A stretch of DNA of 64,000 nt from Flavobacterium psychroterrae (GTDB lineage: Bacteria; Bacteroidota; Bacteroidia; Flavobacteriales; Flavobacteriaceae), in the NCBI RefSeq assembly GCF_018380615.1, contig NZ_JAGYVZ010000001.1, positions 155,723 through 219,722 of the forward strand, given 5' to 3'. The notes below the pieces were generated by a model that searched no databases, was not told the DNA's origin, and worked only from the letters and a program-made list of their open reading frames with translations. A program made the translations under genes and the position numbers. The first letter of the stretch is position 1; each line of letters starts with the position of its first letter. This document shows positions 53,800 through 63,572 of the stretch, piece after piece.

Positions 53800-56550
53800 T
53801 TATATTTTACATTCAATCGTATATTTTCCTGATCCAAATCTCAGGTTTTTAGTTACTTTTCCATTTACTTTTACTTCTGTACCCGCTGCAACCGGCAATT
53901 TTATCGTCGCCGAAGTATTCACCGGAATTTCGATTTTCAAAATCAATTTTCCCTCTTTCTTTTCCCAGGACGAAGCAATTTTCCCATAAACCGATTGATA
54001 ATCCGCTTTAGCGAAAGTCATATCGCCCACCACTTCCGGCTGAATAAAGAAATGTTTGAATCCAGGTTTTTCAGGATCAGCCACAATTCCGGCTAAACTT
54101 TGATAAAACCATTCTTCAATCTGCCCAAGCATAAAATGATTCCATGAATTTCCTTTTGTTGGATCCCATTGTTCGGTTAAAGTGGTCAAGCCAAATTTAA
54201 TCTGAAAACCATAACCCGGCGCATCATAATGATTGTGCATTTTATACATCGTTTCGTTTTCCCCATTTTGTGCCAAAGCCTGAAATAAATAACGGTTTCC
54301 AACATCTCCAGTTGTTAATCTGTCGCCTTTTGCATTGATATCGGCAATCAAGTTTTGCATTACAGCTTCTTTATACTGCGGCTCTACAATATTCATATAA
54401 ACCGGAACGGCATTGCTAAACTGACTGCTGGTTCCATATTGTTTGGTTTCCGGATTGAAAAACTCCTTGTTGAAAGCATTTTTTATATCAGTTGTCAAAG
54501 TTTCGTATTTCGAAATATCTTCTGTTTTGTTCAGTAACTTTGCTGCTTTTGCAACTAAACTTGCTCCGTAAAAATAATGTGAAGTTGCCGAAAGCGCAAT
54601 CGGACTATTTTTTGAATATCCCGCGGCATGCGTGCCGTAATCGTACCAATCGCCTAATCCGTGCGAAACAATATTATTGGTTGCTTTTGTTCCTAAATAG
54701 TCTACGTAGTTTTTCATAACCGAATAATACTTTTCGATTAACGAAGCATCACCGTAATACTCGTAATACATCCAGGGCAGAATTACGCCGGTTACACCCC
54801 ATTCCGGAGAGTCGGTAAAGTCGCCTCCAAAAACCACATATTCAGGAACAATTGTCGGAATCAAACCGTTTTCTCTTTGCGAATCTGAGATATTCTGCAT
54901 CATCGCTGGAATATAACTTTCGAGATTATAATTGAACATTAATCCCGGGCCGTTCAAATGAACTTCTTCTAACCATCCTAATTTTTCTCGTTGCGGACAA
55001 TCGGTAAAAACACTTTGAAAATTACTTTTTATTGAATTGTTTATCAGCTCGTGCGATTTATTGAAAATTTCGTTGGAACATTCAAAACTTCCCGCTTCTC
55101 CAGCCGAATTGTAAATGAAATTCGATTTCAAATCAACAACTGTTGGAAAATCTGCGTTTTTGGCTTCTTTAAAATTAACATTCTCAATCTGAATATATTG
55201 AAATCCGTAAAAGCTAAATTTCGGTGTCCATTCTTCAATTCTGTCACCTTTTAAAGTATAGTCGTAATAGTAGGGTTTTCCGGATCTTCCCTGTGCAATT
55301 GTGCCATCTTCATTTAAACCTTCAGCTACCCAAATACGAACCGTCTGCCCTTTTTTTCCTTTTACTTTTATGGTGGGAAATCCGGAAAGATTTTGTCCCA
55401 TATTAAAGACAAAAAAGTTTGGTTTAAGTTCTTTTACTTCCTTAATATTATATTGTTTCTGAATTATAATTGGCGGTGCGGTCTGTGGTCTTAAAACTCC
55501 TTTTGGCGCTTCCTGAATCACAACTTTTTTCCAGTCAGCATCTTTGAAATATTTTTTATTCCAGTCTTTTTGTTCTATATTGGCGTTGTAATCTTCGCCT
55601 CCAAAAATGCTATTATACGTAATCGGACTCTTGCTGTATTTCCAGCTTTCATCTGATTTTATGATTTCTTCAGAACCGTCTTTATAGGTAATTTTCATTT
55701 TAAAGAATAACGTTGGCGGACCAAAACTCACAAAAAACTTCGTATATCTTTCTGCAAGTGTATTGTACATTCCGTTTCCTAACAAAACGCCAATTACATT
55801 TTCGCCTTTCTCTAATTCCTTCGGATTCAGTTCGTAAATATTATAATTTACACTTTTATCGTAATCTGTCCATAAAGGTGCAAACTCGCTGTTGCCAATT
55901 TTCTTCCCGTTAATGGTTAAGTCGTAATGTCCTAAACCTGAAATATAAACGACTGCTTCTTTGATTTCTTTTTTGATTTCAAAAGGTTTACGAAGCATAA
56001 TACTCCTGCGCGACAAAGAATCCGAAGCATTAATTATGGCATTCTTTTTTTCTCTGTTGTAAGTTGCAGAATGATAATTTCGGCCTTCCGGTAAATGACT
56101 GTCGGCTTTTGTAATTGCGCCAATCCAGGTTGGATTTAATTCTGATTCTAACGAAGCGGTTCTGAAAGAAGCTGTTTTACTCCATTTAGAAACTTTTCCT
56201 GTTTGATTCCATACTTTAACCTTCCAGAAATATTTGGTTTCGTTTTTCAACGGATTTCCGCCATAAGCAATTTGCAGGTTTTTATTAGAATCTATTCTTC
56301 CGCTGTTCCAAATATCTGCTTCATCGTTTTTTAGTTTTTCTTCAGAAGATGAAACCAAAATTTGATAGCCAATTTGTGATGCATTAGATTCTTTTGAAAC
56401 CAACTGCCAGCTTAATCTCGGTTGATTCTGAACCACGGCTAATGGATTCTGAGCCATTTCTGTTGTTAAATGTACAGGCAAAATTTGCCCTTTAGAAACC
56501 AGAGTTACTAAAAGACAAATTGCTAATACTATGTTTTTGAAATTCTTCAT
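53800..56550 (-). CDS. GH78 alpha-L-rhamnosidase (second copy)
   Basis: 916 residues with a signal peptide (LVTLVSKGQ). It has the GH78 plan as at 44822, but its acid motif reads TDCPQREKLGWLEEVHLNG (about residue 515) and the late motif is TTLTEQWDPTKG. The differences from the first copy (NERQPWLGD versus EKLGWLEE) show the two are old paralogues. It removes alpha-L-rhamnose from side chains or backbone fragments. The ~120-bp gap to the downstream esterase gene holds a short palindromic repeat. Confidence 0.9.
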   Translation of the reverse strand: MKNFKNIVLAICLLVTLVSKGQILPVHLTTEMAQNPLAVVQNQPRLSWQLVSKESNASQIGYQILVSSSEEKLKNDEADIWNSGRIDSNKNLQIAYGGNPLKNETKYFWKVKVWNQTGKVSKWSKTASFRTASLESELNPTWIGAITKADSHLPEGRNYHSATYNREKKNAIINASDSLSRRSIMLRKPFEIKKEIKEAVVYISGLGHYDLTINGKKIGNSEFAPLWTDYDKSVNYNIYELNPKELEKGENVIGVLLGNGMYNTLAERYTKFFVSFGPPTLFFKMKITYKDGSEEIIKSDESWKYSKSPITYNSIFGGEDYNANIEQKDWNKKYFKDADWKKVVIQEAPKGVLRPQTAPPIIIQKQYNIKEVKELKPNFFVFNMGQNLSGFPTIKVKGKKGQTVRIWVAEGLNEDGTIAQGRSGKPYYYDYTLKGDRIEEWTPKFSFYGFQYIQIENVNFKEAKNADFPTVVDLKSNFIYNSAGEAGSFECSNEIFNKSHELINNSIKSNFQSVFTDCPQREKLGWLEEVHLNGPGLMFNYNLESYIPAMMQNISDSQRENGLIPTIVPEYVVFGGDFTDSPEWGVTGVILPWMYYEYYGDASLIEKYYSVMKNYVDYLGTKATNNIVSHGLGDWYDYGTHAAGYSKNSPIALSATSHYFYGASLVAKAAKLLNKTEDISKYETLTTDIKNAFNKEFFNPETKQYGTSSQFSNAVPVYMNIVEPQYKEAVMQNLIADINAKGDRLTTGDVGNRYLFQALAQNGENETMYKMHNHYDAPGYGFQIKFGLTTLTEQWDPTKGNSWNHFMLGQIEEWFYQSLAGIVADPEKPGFKHFFIQPEVVGDMTFAKADYQSVYGKIASSWEKKEGKLILKIEIPVNTSATIKLPVAAGTEVKVNGKVTKNLRFGSGKYTIECKI

Positions 56551-56571
56551 TTCTTATTGTTGAGATTTTTG

Positions 56572-56706
56572 GACGCGGATGACACGGATTCGCTAAAGCG
56601 AAGACGCGGATAAAAACGGATTTTTTTAATATTTAATTTTAGCAAGGCAAATAAAAAATCCGTTTTTATCTGCGTTTTTACGAAGTAAATCCGTGTCATC
56701 CGCGTC
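56572..56706. repeat. Long inverted repeat (gacgcggatgacacgg)
   Basis: GACGCGGATGACACGGATT (56572-56590) is exactly complementary to 56688-56706, with inner arms around 'aaaaacggattttttt'. It fills the gap between the second GH78 gene and the broken propeller gene. Confidence 0.8.
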
Positions 56707-56715
56707 GTATATTTT

Positions 56716-57219
56716 TTACAACTTTTTCGTAATCAACGATTGAATATTAAAAACCGCCTCAGGAATTAATTTTCCGGTTTGAGGCAGATCGTCGTAATCA
56801 TCTGTGTCCGGTTCTGTATCGGCATTTGGTGAATATCTTTGCTCGCCGGTGCGGAACATTATTCGCTCAAAACCATCTACCGGAGCATAAAAAATTCTCG
56901 TTGACTCTTTTTCGTCGTTTACTTTTATGGTGTACGAACGGGTTTTAACGTTCAGCTTTACGTTTACTTTATATTCTTTTCCGGCTTCGTATTTTGCAAT
57001 CGTATTGAAACGGGCTCCGGTTTTTGTTTTCAATTGTCCATCAGCATCAAAAGTTAATCTTACGGCTGGTAAACCCTGTTTATTTTGAAATTCCACCTGC
57101 AATAAACCGTGATTATTTTGTTCCGGCTTAACGGTAAAAGTCATTTCCATTTTCTCTGCAAACGGAATAACACGTTCTGCACGAGCATAATCGAAATAAT
57201 CCTGATCTCTTAAAGTTAG
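56716..57219 (-). pseudogene. C-terminal part of the split propeller gene
   Basis: Directly in frame after the TGA at 57222-57220, coding continues as LTLRDQDYFDYARAERVIP and runs to 56716. The piece is a beta-sandwich, lectin-like domain (AVRLTFDADGQLKTKT, YKVNVKLNVKTRSYTIKV). The first ATG inside it (57150) is in mid-domain and has no ribosome site of note. It is the natural end of the gene upstream. Confidence 0.75.
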
Positions 57220-58590
57220 TCATTTTTTGCCGTCTGTTTTCTTTTCTATTTTGGTAGAAGCCCAAGCCAAATCATAAGTGTTCCAAAGTTTTAATTCTTG
57301 TCCGTCAGGAAGATTATTAAAAAAATCATTTGCGTTTTCTGTAACAGTACTCACAACCGGAACCGGAATCGACGCTACCCAAATGTCTTCTTTATTAACG
57401 CTGTAACTTACCCAAAGTTTTCCGTCAGGCGGAATTCCGTCACCTTCCGAAATTCCCCGGACATATTGAGGTCCTGCAGATTTGTAGTTTCCACCATAAC
57501 GCATCGGACTGATTTCGCCGTGAACTAATAATAAATCTTTGTAATTCAAACCGTCATCGCTGGTTGAAATCGCCAATGGCCAACGGTATTCTGACGGATT
57601 ATAAACGGTTGTATAACGATTATCTGATGTTTTTTGTCCCCAGATTTTTGCGTTGCTGTTTACAAAACCGGGCGCACGAACGGGCATATATTCCCAGGAT
57701 TTTCCACCGTCTTTACTGATCGAAGTTAAAGCGTGTTTCCATAAACCCACTACATCTCCGTTTGGTAAATGATAAGAACTTAGCGCTTTATAAGGTTTTT
57801 TTAGCGGAATCAATTCGTCATCACGATCTGCCTCTTCCACCCATTGTTGTAAAACCAAAGGATCTGAAAGAATTTCTTCGCAGGCTTTTTTCAAACCTTT
57901 GTCTTTTGCCTGCGTATAAAATGGAAAAGCCGATTTAGATTTGTCCCATGATTTATTGTATCTGATAAAATAAATTTCGCCAAAACTTCCGTCTTTTTTA
58001 ATTTCTCGAATCACACGTCCAATTCCTTTTCCGTCGTTTGGGTCGTCTTTTTCATCCATTGCGATTCCGTAATACGCAAGTGCAAAAAGCCGTTTGTCTT
58101 TTGAGGTATAAAAACCCATTCTTTGGTGCATAATCGCATCCAGATTTTTGGCTACGCCTTCTACCCCATCTTTTTTCCATCCGTCAGGAATATGATAAAT
58201 TGGAAAAATCACTTTTGGCATTTTCCACGTCACACCATCTTTTGAAGTCATAATCAAAGTCTGGCTTGGCGGAATATGTTCTCCCGCAGGATCACTCAAA
58301 TATTGAAGATAAAAAGTATCATCCCAGTATGCCATTGTTGGCTGGTGATTGTATGTCCACCCAAAACCATCTGCTTTTTCTGGATGTTCACGGCTGGCGC
58401 GCATAATCTGCGTAGCGTGAACCCCAACCGCGGGACTTAATTGCCCGTGATGATAATCGACATTCGATAATGTTTTACCAACATAACGAACGGTATCATT
58501 TTGCGCTATTGCCGAATTTACAGCACCAAAAGCCAGCAAAAGAGTAAAGGATAAAGAGATATTATTTTTTATATTTTTGAAAGCAATCAT
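57220..58590 (-). CDS. Sialidase-fold beta-propeller protein, interrupted by an in-frame TGA
   Basis: 456 residues from the ATG at 58590 (signal peptide ending NSAIAQ); a GTG start at 58611 is less likely. The propeller carries Asp-box-like motifs (TSKDGVTW, SKDGGKSW, STSDDGLNY) and ends in a linker before the stop. The TGA at 57222-57220 falls exactly where KKWLTLRD would be expected (TGG to TGA), and the frame stays open for another 166 codons. So the full gene is 56716-58590. I do not know the enzyme family; in this locus a glycosidase of pectin side chains is likely. It may be a recent pseudogene, or the stop may be a sequence error. Confidence 0.65.
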   Translation of the reverse strand: MIAFKNIKNNISLSFTLLLAFGAVNSAIAQNDTVRYVGKTLSNVDYHHGQLSPAVGVHATQIMRASREHPEKADGFGWTYNHQPTMAYWDDTFYLQYLSDPAGEHIPPSQTLIMTSKDGVTWKMPKVIFPIYHIPDGWKKDGVEGVAKNLDAIMHQRMGFYTSKDKRLFALAYYGIAMDEKDDPNDGKGIGRVIREIKKDGSFGEIYFIRYNKSWDKSKSAFPFYTQAKDKGLKKACEEILSDPLVLQQWVEEADRDDELIPLKKPYKALSSYHLPNGDVVGLWKHALTSISKDGGKSWEYMPVRAPGFVNSNAKIWGQKTSDNRYTTVYNPSEYRWPLAISTSDDGLNYKDLLLVHGEISPMRYGGNYKSAGPQYVRGISEGDGIPPDGKLWVSYSVNKEDIWVASIPVPVVSTVTENANDFFNNLPDGQELKLWNTYDLAWASTKIEKKTDGKK

Positions 58591-58599
58591 TGTTATTGT

Positions 58600-59168
58600 T
58601 TTTTGTTTCACGCAGATTTTACAGATTTTAGCTGATTTCCACAGATATTACTTTTGTTTTCTTTGTACAGATTAAAATAAAAATCTGCTACATCTGCTTT
58701 AATCATTTTAAATCTGCGTGAAATTTTTCTCTCGCAGATTTAGCAGATTTTTATTTTTTGTTTCACGCAGATTATAGCTGATTTTAGCTGATTTCCGCAG
58801 ATATTACTTTTGTTTTTTTTGTACAGATTAAATTAAAAATCTGCTACATCTGCTTTAATCATTTTAAATCTGCGTGAAATTTTTTCTCTCGCAGATTTAG
58901 CAGATCAAGCAGATTTTTATTTTTTGTTTCACGCAGATTTTAGCTGATTTCTGCAGATATTACTTTTGTTTTCTTTATACAGATTAAATTAAAAATCTGC
59001 TGCATCTGCTTTAATCATTTTAAATCTGCGTGAAATTTTTTCTCTCGCAGATTTAGCAGATTTTTATTTTTTGTTTCACGCAGATTTAGCAGATTTGAGC
59101 TGATTCTCGCAGATAATATTAAAAATCTGCTTGATCTGCTTTAATCGATTTAAATCTGCGTGAAATTT
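58600..59168. repeat. Four tandem cgcagatt-family units
   Basis: Units of about 148-165 bp begin near 58601, 58757, 58922 and 59070. Each runs from TTTCACGCAGATTTT to AAATCTGCGTGAAA with a 'ctcgcagatttagcagat' tail. Each can fold into a long stem. This is the largest cluster of this family in the window, and the 560-bp stretch has no gene. Confidence 0.85.
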
Positions 59169-59173
59169 CTTTT

Positions 59174-60094
59174 CTAATTTTTCTTTTCAATTAATCCTTT
59201 TAAAACTTCTTCTGAAATTGTTGTAATCGTTCCGTGTTTGTGTCCTTCCGGAAGACTTATTTTTGAGGAAACATCTTCAAAATGAACAAAATCTGACGTG
59301 CTTAAAGCTTTATAATTTTTTGAACCGTAATTATCATAATACAACAACCATTTTTTGCCAACTTTTACCACCGTTGGACCTTCGGATAAATACTCTGTTA
59401 ATGGTTTTGAACTTTTTTCGAATGGTCCTAAAGGCGATTTCCCGAAAGCTACTTTTATATTTCGCATAGGTCTGGTGTTGTCTTTCAAAACCAAAACATA
59501 CTCTTTTTTACTTTTCTTTACAATCACACAATCTATCACGCTAAAACCCGGATCATAATATAATTTTGTGTCTGAAAATGTTTTAAAATCTTTTGTTGTT
59601 ACATAATACATTCGGTGATTGTTTTTCTCCTCTTCAACTCCTTTTTCAAATCGAAACGGAATGGTCGATGCCCAAATAATAATGTATTCTTTTTTGACAT
59701 CATCATAAAAAATTTCAGGTGCCCAAACGTTTACTACTTCAGGTTCGTTTTTCATAACCGGAATATATTCTTGTGCCGACCAATGCATTAAATCTTTAGA
59801 ACTTGCATATCCAAAACCATTTCCGCCTTTCCAGTCTGTTGTCCAAACCATATGATAGGTTCCGTCTGCACCTTTTGTAATCGACGGATCACGCATGATT
59901 TTGCTTGCGCCGATCTCCGGTTTCAAAAATGAACCTTCTAAACCTTTCCAGTTGTAACCGTCTTCGCTGTACGCCAGATACAAACCTTCGGTCGCGGGTT
60001 CCCGAAACGACGTAAAAAGATAGATGTCTTTTTTTTTCTGCGAATAACTTATCGCAAAAAAGAAAAGGGTTATGGTGATGAATATATTTCTCAT
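59174..60094 (-). CDS. GH43-like five-bladed propeller glycosidase
   Basis: 306 residues with a signal peptide (FFFAISYSQ). The fold is the GH43/GH32-type propeller: MRDPSITKGADGTYHMVW with an early Asp, VVNVWAPEIFYDDVKKEY, and LSEGPTVVKVGKKWLLYY with the probable general-acid Glu. GH43 enzymes remove arabinofuranose, xylose or galactofuranose. It is compact and lacks a C-terminal sandwich. In this locus an arabinofuranosidase on pectin side chains is the simplest reading. Confidence 0.82.
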   Translation of the reverse strand: MRNIFITITLFFFAISYSQKKKDIYLFTSFREPATEGLYLAYSEDGYNWKGLEGSFLKPEIGASKIMRDPSITKGADGTYHMVWTTDWKGGNGFGYASSKDLMHWSAQEYIPVMKNEPEVVNVWAPEIFYDDVKKEYIIIWASTIPFRFEKGVEEEKNNHRMYYVTTKDFKTFSDTKLYYDPGFSVIDCVIVKKSKKEYVLVLKDNTRPMRNIKVAFGKSPLGPFEKSSKPLTEYLSEGPTVVKVGKKWLLYYDNYGSKNYKALSTSDFVHFEDVSSKISLPEGHKHGTITTISEEVLKGLIEKKN

Positions 60095-60102
60095 GTTGTC
60101 AA

Positions 60103-60172
60103 ATTAAACACCAATTTCACTAATTTGCACGAATTAAATTTGTGTGAATTTGTGAAATTCGTGTTACTTTAC
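60103..60172. repeat. Palindromic repeat (aatttcac / gaaattcgtgtt)
   Basis: 'aacaccaatttcactaattt' pairs with 'atttgtgaaattcgtgtt' after a short loop. It is the same motif as the inner arms near 5234-5335. Confidence 0.7.
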
Positions 60173-60173
60173 T

Positions 60174-61754
60174 TTACTTATCAATCTTCTGTATAATTGC
60201 TTTTTTATCCAGATCTTTTCCTTTTTTAACGATCGTTGTTACGTTGTTAAAAACATTATTTTTCAGGAAAACATTCTTTGTTTCTTTTCCTTCGGCTTCT
60301 ATGAAAATATCGGTTGCATTAAACGGGAAATCATTATTAATCATCATATTAGAAACATTTTCTAACTTGATTACCGGAACATTTTTTATTGGTGTTGAAG
60401 ATCCAACATTATCTAAAATGATATTTTTTGAATCTGAAATTTTGAAAGAAGAACCAATTGTCGCGTTTACTTTTACATCGTGAAATTCAACATCTGTGGC
60501 CGTATTTACGGTAAAACCTTCTTTTCCGTCCATATTAATGTTAGAGAAAGTGATGTTTTGAATTGGCATTTCGGTAATTCCCAAAATTTGTCCGGCTTTG
60601 TTGACATTTGAGCCTGTAATATTGCTCATGTGAATGTTTCTGAAAATCGGCGTTTTCTCGGTCACAGGTTCTACTTTGGTATCTTTATCGTAGAAAAGAC
60701 TTAGTACAATTGCTTCTTCTTTAATGTTTTTCATTACGATATTATCTACGCGAATATCTTCTACAACGCCGCCGCGTCCTCGCGCTGCTTTGATACGGAT
60801 TCCACGATCTGTTCCGTCAAAAACACAGTTCGAAATGGTGATTTTTTTGATTCCGCCAGACATTTCACTTCCGATAACTACTCCGCCGTGACCGCTTAAC
60901 ATTGTACAATTCGTGATTGTTACGTTTTCTGTTGGTCGGTTGTATTTACGTCCGTCTTCGTCTCTTCCGGATTTGATGGTAATGCAATCGTCGCCAACGC
61001 TGATATGGCAATTTGAAATATGAACATTTTTACAAGATGAAGGATTGATTCCGTCTGTATTTGGTGAATGCGGATTAAAAATCGAGATTCCGGTTACGGT
61101 TACATTATCACAAAATTCAGGATTGATCGTCCAGAATGGCGAATTTTGAAACGTTACGCCTTCGATTAAAATGTTTTTGCAATTGTATGCCTGAAAAAAT
61201 GAAGGTCTGAAAAACTTTTTATCGATCGTTCTTTTGTAATAATCAGAATATACAATTCCCTGATTTTGCTCTTCCCACATTTTTTGATATTTGGTTTGTG
61301 GAATTGGTCCTTTTGCGGATTCTATTCGGTACACTTCATTCCACCATGCTTTTCCTTGTCCGTCGATTACGCCTCTTCCTTTTATGGTGATGTTTTCTAC
61401 ATCTTTGGCATAAAATAAAGGAGAGAAAGATTTCATTACCAATCCTTCATAACGCATTTCTACGTAAGGCAAGAAGTCATCAAAATTATCTGAAAATTTT
61501 AAAAGTGCGCCTGAATCTAAATGAATCGTAATATTACTTTTTAGTTTTAATGCTCCGGTAAGATATTCTCCTGCAGGGAAAAAGATAGTTCCTCCGCCGT
61601 TTTTAGATGCTTTTTCTATTGCATTTTGAATGGCCTCGGTACATTTAATTCCTTTGTTGTTTCCTCCTTCGTTTAGGATATTTAGCCAGCCGTCGTTTGC
61701 GAAAGCGGTGTTAAGTCCTAGTATGAAGCAGAGAATTATTAGTATGTTTTTCAT
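60174..61754 (-). CDS. GH28 polygalacturonase / rhamnogalacturonan hydrolase
   Basis: 526 residues from the ATG at 61754 (MKNILIILCFILGLNTAFAN); the longer frame to 61865 is translated repeat. A right-handed beta helix with all four GH28 signatures is present: NTDG (232-235), GDDC (254-257, catalytic Asp pair), GHGG (288-291) and RIKA (320-323). It hydrolyses alpha-galacturonosyl bonds in pectin. The long, carefully preserved DGINPSSCKNV region and secretion signal are typical of exo-acting Bacteroidota GH28. This is the gene that most directly ties the locus to pectin. Confidence 0.93.
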   Translation of the reverse strand: MKNILIILCFILGLNTAFANDGWLNILNEGGNNKGIKCTEAIQNAIEKASKNGGGTIFFPAGEYLTGALKLKSNITIHLDSGALLKFSDNFDDFLPYVEMRYEGLVMKSFSPLFYAKDVENITIKGRGVIDGQGKAWWNEVYRIESAKGPIPQTKYQKMWEEQNQGIVYSDYYKRTIDKKFFRPSFFQAYNCKNILIEGVTFQNSPFWTINPEFCDNVTVTGISIFNPHSPNTDGINPSSCKNVHISNCHISVGDDCITIKSGRDEDGRKYNRPTENVTITNCTMLSGHGGVVIGSEMSGGIKKITISNCVFDGTDRGIRIKAARGRGGVVEDIRVDNIVMKNIKEEAIVLSLFYDKDTKVEPVTEKTPIFRNIHMSNITGSNVNKAGQILGITEMPIQNITFSNINMDGKEGFTVNTATDVEFHDVKVNATIGSSFKISDSKNIILDNVGSSTPIKNVPVIKLENVSNMMINNDFPFNATDIFIEAEGKETKNVFLKNNVFNNVTTIVKKGKDLDKKAIIQKIDK

Positions 61755-61774
61755 TGTTTTGTTTTTTTGTTTCA

Positions 61775-61915
61775 TGCAGATTTTGCTGATTTTGGCAGAT
61801 TGGCGCAGATTTTTTATCCTCATTTTTGTCATTTCGACGAAGGAGAAATCACATCCAGAGAGCAACGTACTATGTGGAGTTTCTAGTGTGATTTCTCCTC
61901 CGTCGAAATGACAAG
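61775..61915. repeat. gtcatttcgacg palindromic repeat
   Basis: GTCATTTCGACGAAGGAG near 61829 and its near-complement ending at about 61911 flank a ~35-bp spacer. A short cgcagatt-type segment precedes it. It is the same family as at 42311. Confidence 0.8.
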
Positions 61916-61936
61916 ATTGTCGTTATTCCGATTAAA

Positions 61937-63328
61937 TTACTTACCTGACTTTAAAATCAAAACCCAGTCATTACCGTCTTCTTTTATACCCAAAGGCTGA
62001 AATTCTTTTGTTCCATTATTGTCAACGATTCCGATTTTCTTCTTTTGTCCGTTTCTTGGATTGTACCAGATTACCTGGACTTTTTCTCCTTCAATTTTCC
62101 CCATATTTACTTCGATTTTTCTTCCGTTGTAAGTATAAATCAAAGCGTAATTTTTTCCTCTTGTTGCTGCCAAATAATCATATCTCGATCCTTGGTTTGC
62201 GATTAAAGTTTCATCCGGAATTCCTTCTAAAAACGGAAATTCTAACATTAATTTCTTGATGAAAACCATTTGTTTTGCTCCTGGAGAATTTAGCGCCGAT
62301 GTCCATAATTCTTTATTTCCGTAGGCTGGTTTATCGCCTTTTCTAAACATTTGCATTACGGCGTTGTGCCCGTATGTGTAACCTGCAGCGCCTGAAAACA
62401 CTGACCAATATCCGTAACGGCGAACGTCATTTGCGGTCCATTTTGGTTGTAAAGTGTCGTGCAAACCATGCGGAATGGCTTCATACGATGGTTCTCCGTC
62501 AAGCGTTGGTTTTGTTGGTTTTAATTCGAAATCTCTAAGGGCAAATTTGTAATTGTCTTCTTTAAAATTCGTTTTCACTGAATCCTGATCGTACCTTCTG
62601 TGGCCTGACTGGAACATATTGAAATCTAACCAGCTTGCATTATGATAATTTTCGGAAGAATCGGTTCTGCCGAAAGGGTGAAATGTTACTAACTGATTTG
62701 GGTTATTGGTTTTTAATGTGCTTCCAATCGCATTCCAAATATCCATAAACTCGTTTCCGTGTGTATCGCCTCCGTTTAACCAAATTACGTTGCTTTTGTT
62801 TTTGTATCTGTCGGCTAAAAACTTAGCATATTCTGTAGCTTGCTCTTTGCTGACTTTATTTCCTTTTGAAACGTTTGTTCCCCAAACCGGAACCATTGCT
62901 AAATAGATTCCGTTTTTGCGAGCGACTTCTAAGGTATAATCGACATGATCCCAATAATCGTATTCTTGCGGATTTTTGAAATTATTTCCTGCTGTAATAA
63001 AAGGTTTAGAAACGTCTTCATTAATCAAAGCGGCTTTTCCATAAACATTAACGGCGTTTATATTGTGTAAAACCATTACCTGCACAACATTGAATCCTTT
63101 TTCTTTTCTGTCTTTAAAATATTTATCAACTCCTGCACGGTCTAATTTTCCAAATGTAAGCCAGCCGGTATCTCCTAACCAGAAGAATGGTTTTTCGTCT
63201 TCGGTTACAAAATAATGCTGATTTTTAGAAACTTTGATTTCCGGCAGATTTTTAGATTGAGAATATATAAATTGTGTTGCTAACAGCAAAAGGCTTATAG
63301 AAAGTAGATATTTTGGCTTAGTATTCAT
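61937..63328 (-). CDS. GH140-like (DUF4038) apiosidase-type glycosidase
   Basis: 463 residues with a signal peptide (ending FIYSQS). The TIM barrel begins with FFWLGDTGWLTFGKL, the DUF4038 hallmark. Candidate catalytic residues are D188 in WLNGGDTHG and E279 in LDGEPSYE. The last ~90 residues are a small beta domain (collagen-binding-like: VIWYNPRNGQKKKIG). The first GH140 enzymes known release apiose from rhamnogalacturonan II. DUF4038 also includes other activities, so the apiosidase label is probable, not certain. Confidence 0.8.
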   Translation of the reverse strand: MNTKPKYLLSISLLLLATQFIYSQSKNLPEIKVSKNQHYFVTEDEKPFFWLGDTGWLTFGKLDRAGVDKYFKDRKEKGFNVVQVMVLHNINAVNVYGKAALINEDVSKPFITAGNNFKNPQEYDYWDHVDYTLEVARKNGIYLAMVPVWGTNVSKGNKVSKEQATEYAKFLADRYKNKSNVIWLNGGDTHGNEFMDIWNAIGSTLKTNNPNQLVTFHPFGRTDSSENYHNASWLDFNMFQSGHRRYDQDSVKTNFKEDNYKFALRDFELKPTKPTLDGEPSYEAIPHGLHDTLQPKWTANDVRRYGYWSVFSGAAGYTYGHNAVMQMFRKGDKPAYGNKELWTSALNSPGAKQMVFIKKLMLEFPFLEGIPDETLIANQGSRYDYLAATRGKNYALIYTYNGRKIEVNMGKIEGEKVQVIWYNPRNGQKKKIGIVDNNGTKEFQPLGIKEDGNDWVLILKSGK

Positions 63329-63339
63329 TTTATTATTTT

Positions 63340-63565
63340 TTATGTGTTTTGGGCCACGGGTTAAACTGGTTTTCGCTGGTTTTTATGTTTTTTACTTAGA
63401 TTTTTGCCATGCACTTTTTGCCACAGGTTTCACTGATTTAATGGATTTTCTAAGCTTTGTCTTTAAATTTTTCTCGCAGATTTTGCAGATTGAGCAGATT
63501 TTTAATCTTTAATTAATAATTTTAATTGATCAAAAAATCTGTGTTAATCCTTTTAATCCGTACAA
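63340..63565. repeat. Palindromic repeats at the right end
   Basis: 'tgccacaggtttcactgatt' and 'aatccgtacaatctgtggct' form outer arms around a 'ctcgcagattttgcagattg' segment. No gene lies between 63329 and 63572. Confidence 0.6.
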
Positions 63566-63572
63566 TCTGTGG

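Noticed and set aside
10814..57222. UGA read as a sense codon, because two genes have in-frame TGA
   Set aside because: metN ends naturally with TGA in an 8-bp overlap with metI, the expected residues at the two sites differ (Gly and Trp), and the first gene also has frameshifts.
33047..63229. Many short plus-strand frames opposite the glycosidase genes
   Set aside because: They are antisense shadows of long, well-recognised enzymes and have no ribosome sites or family features.
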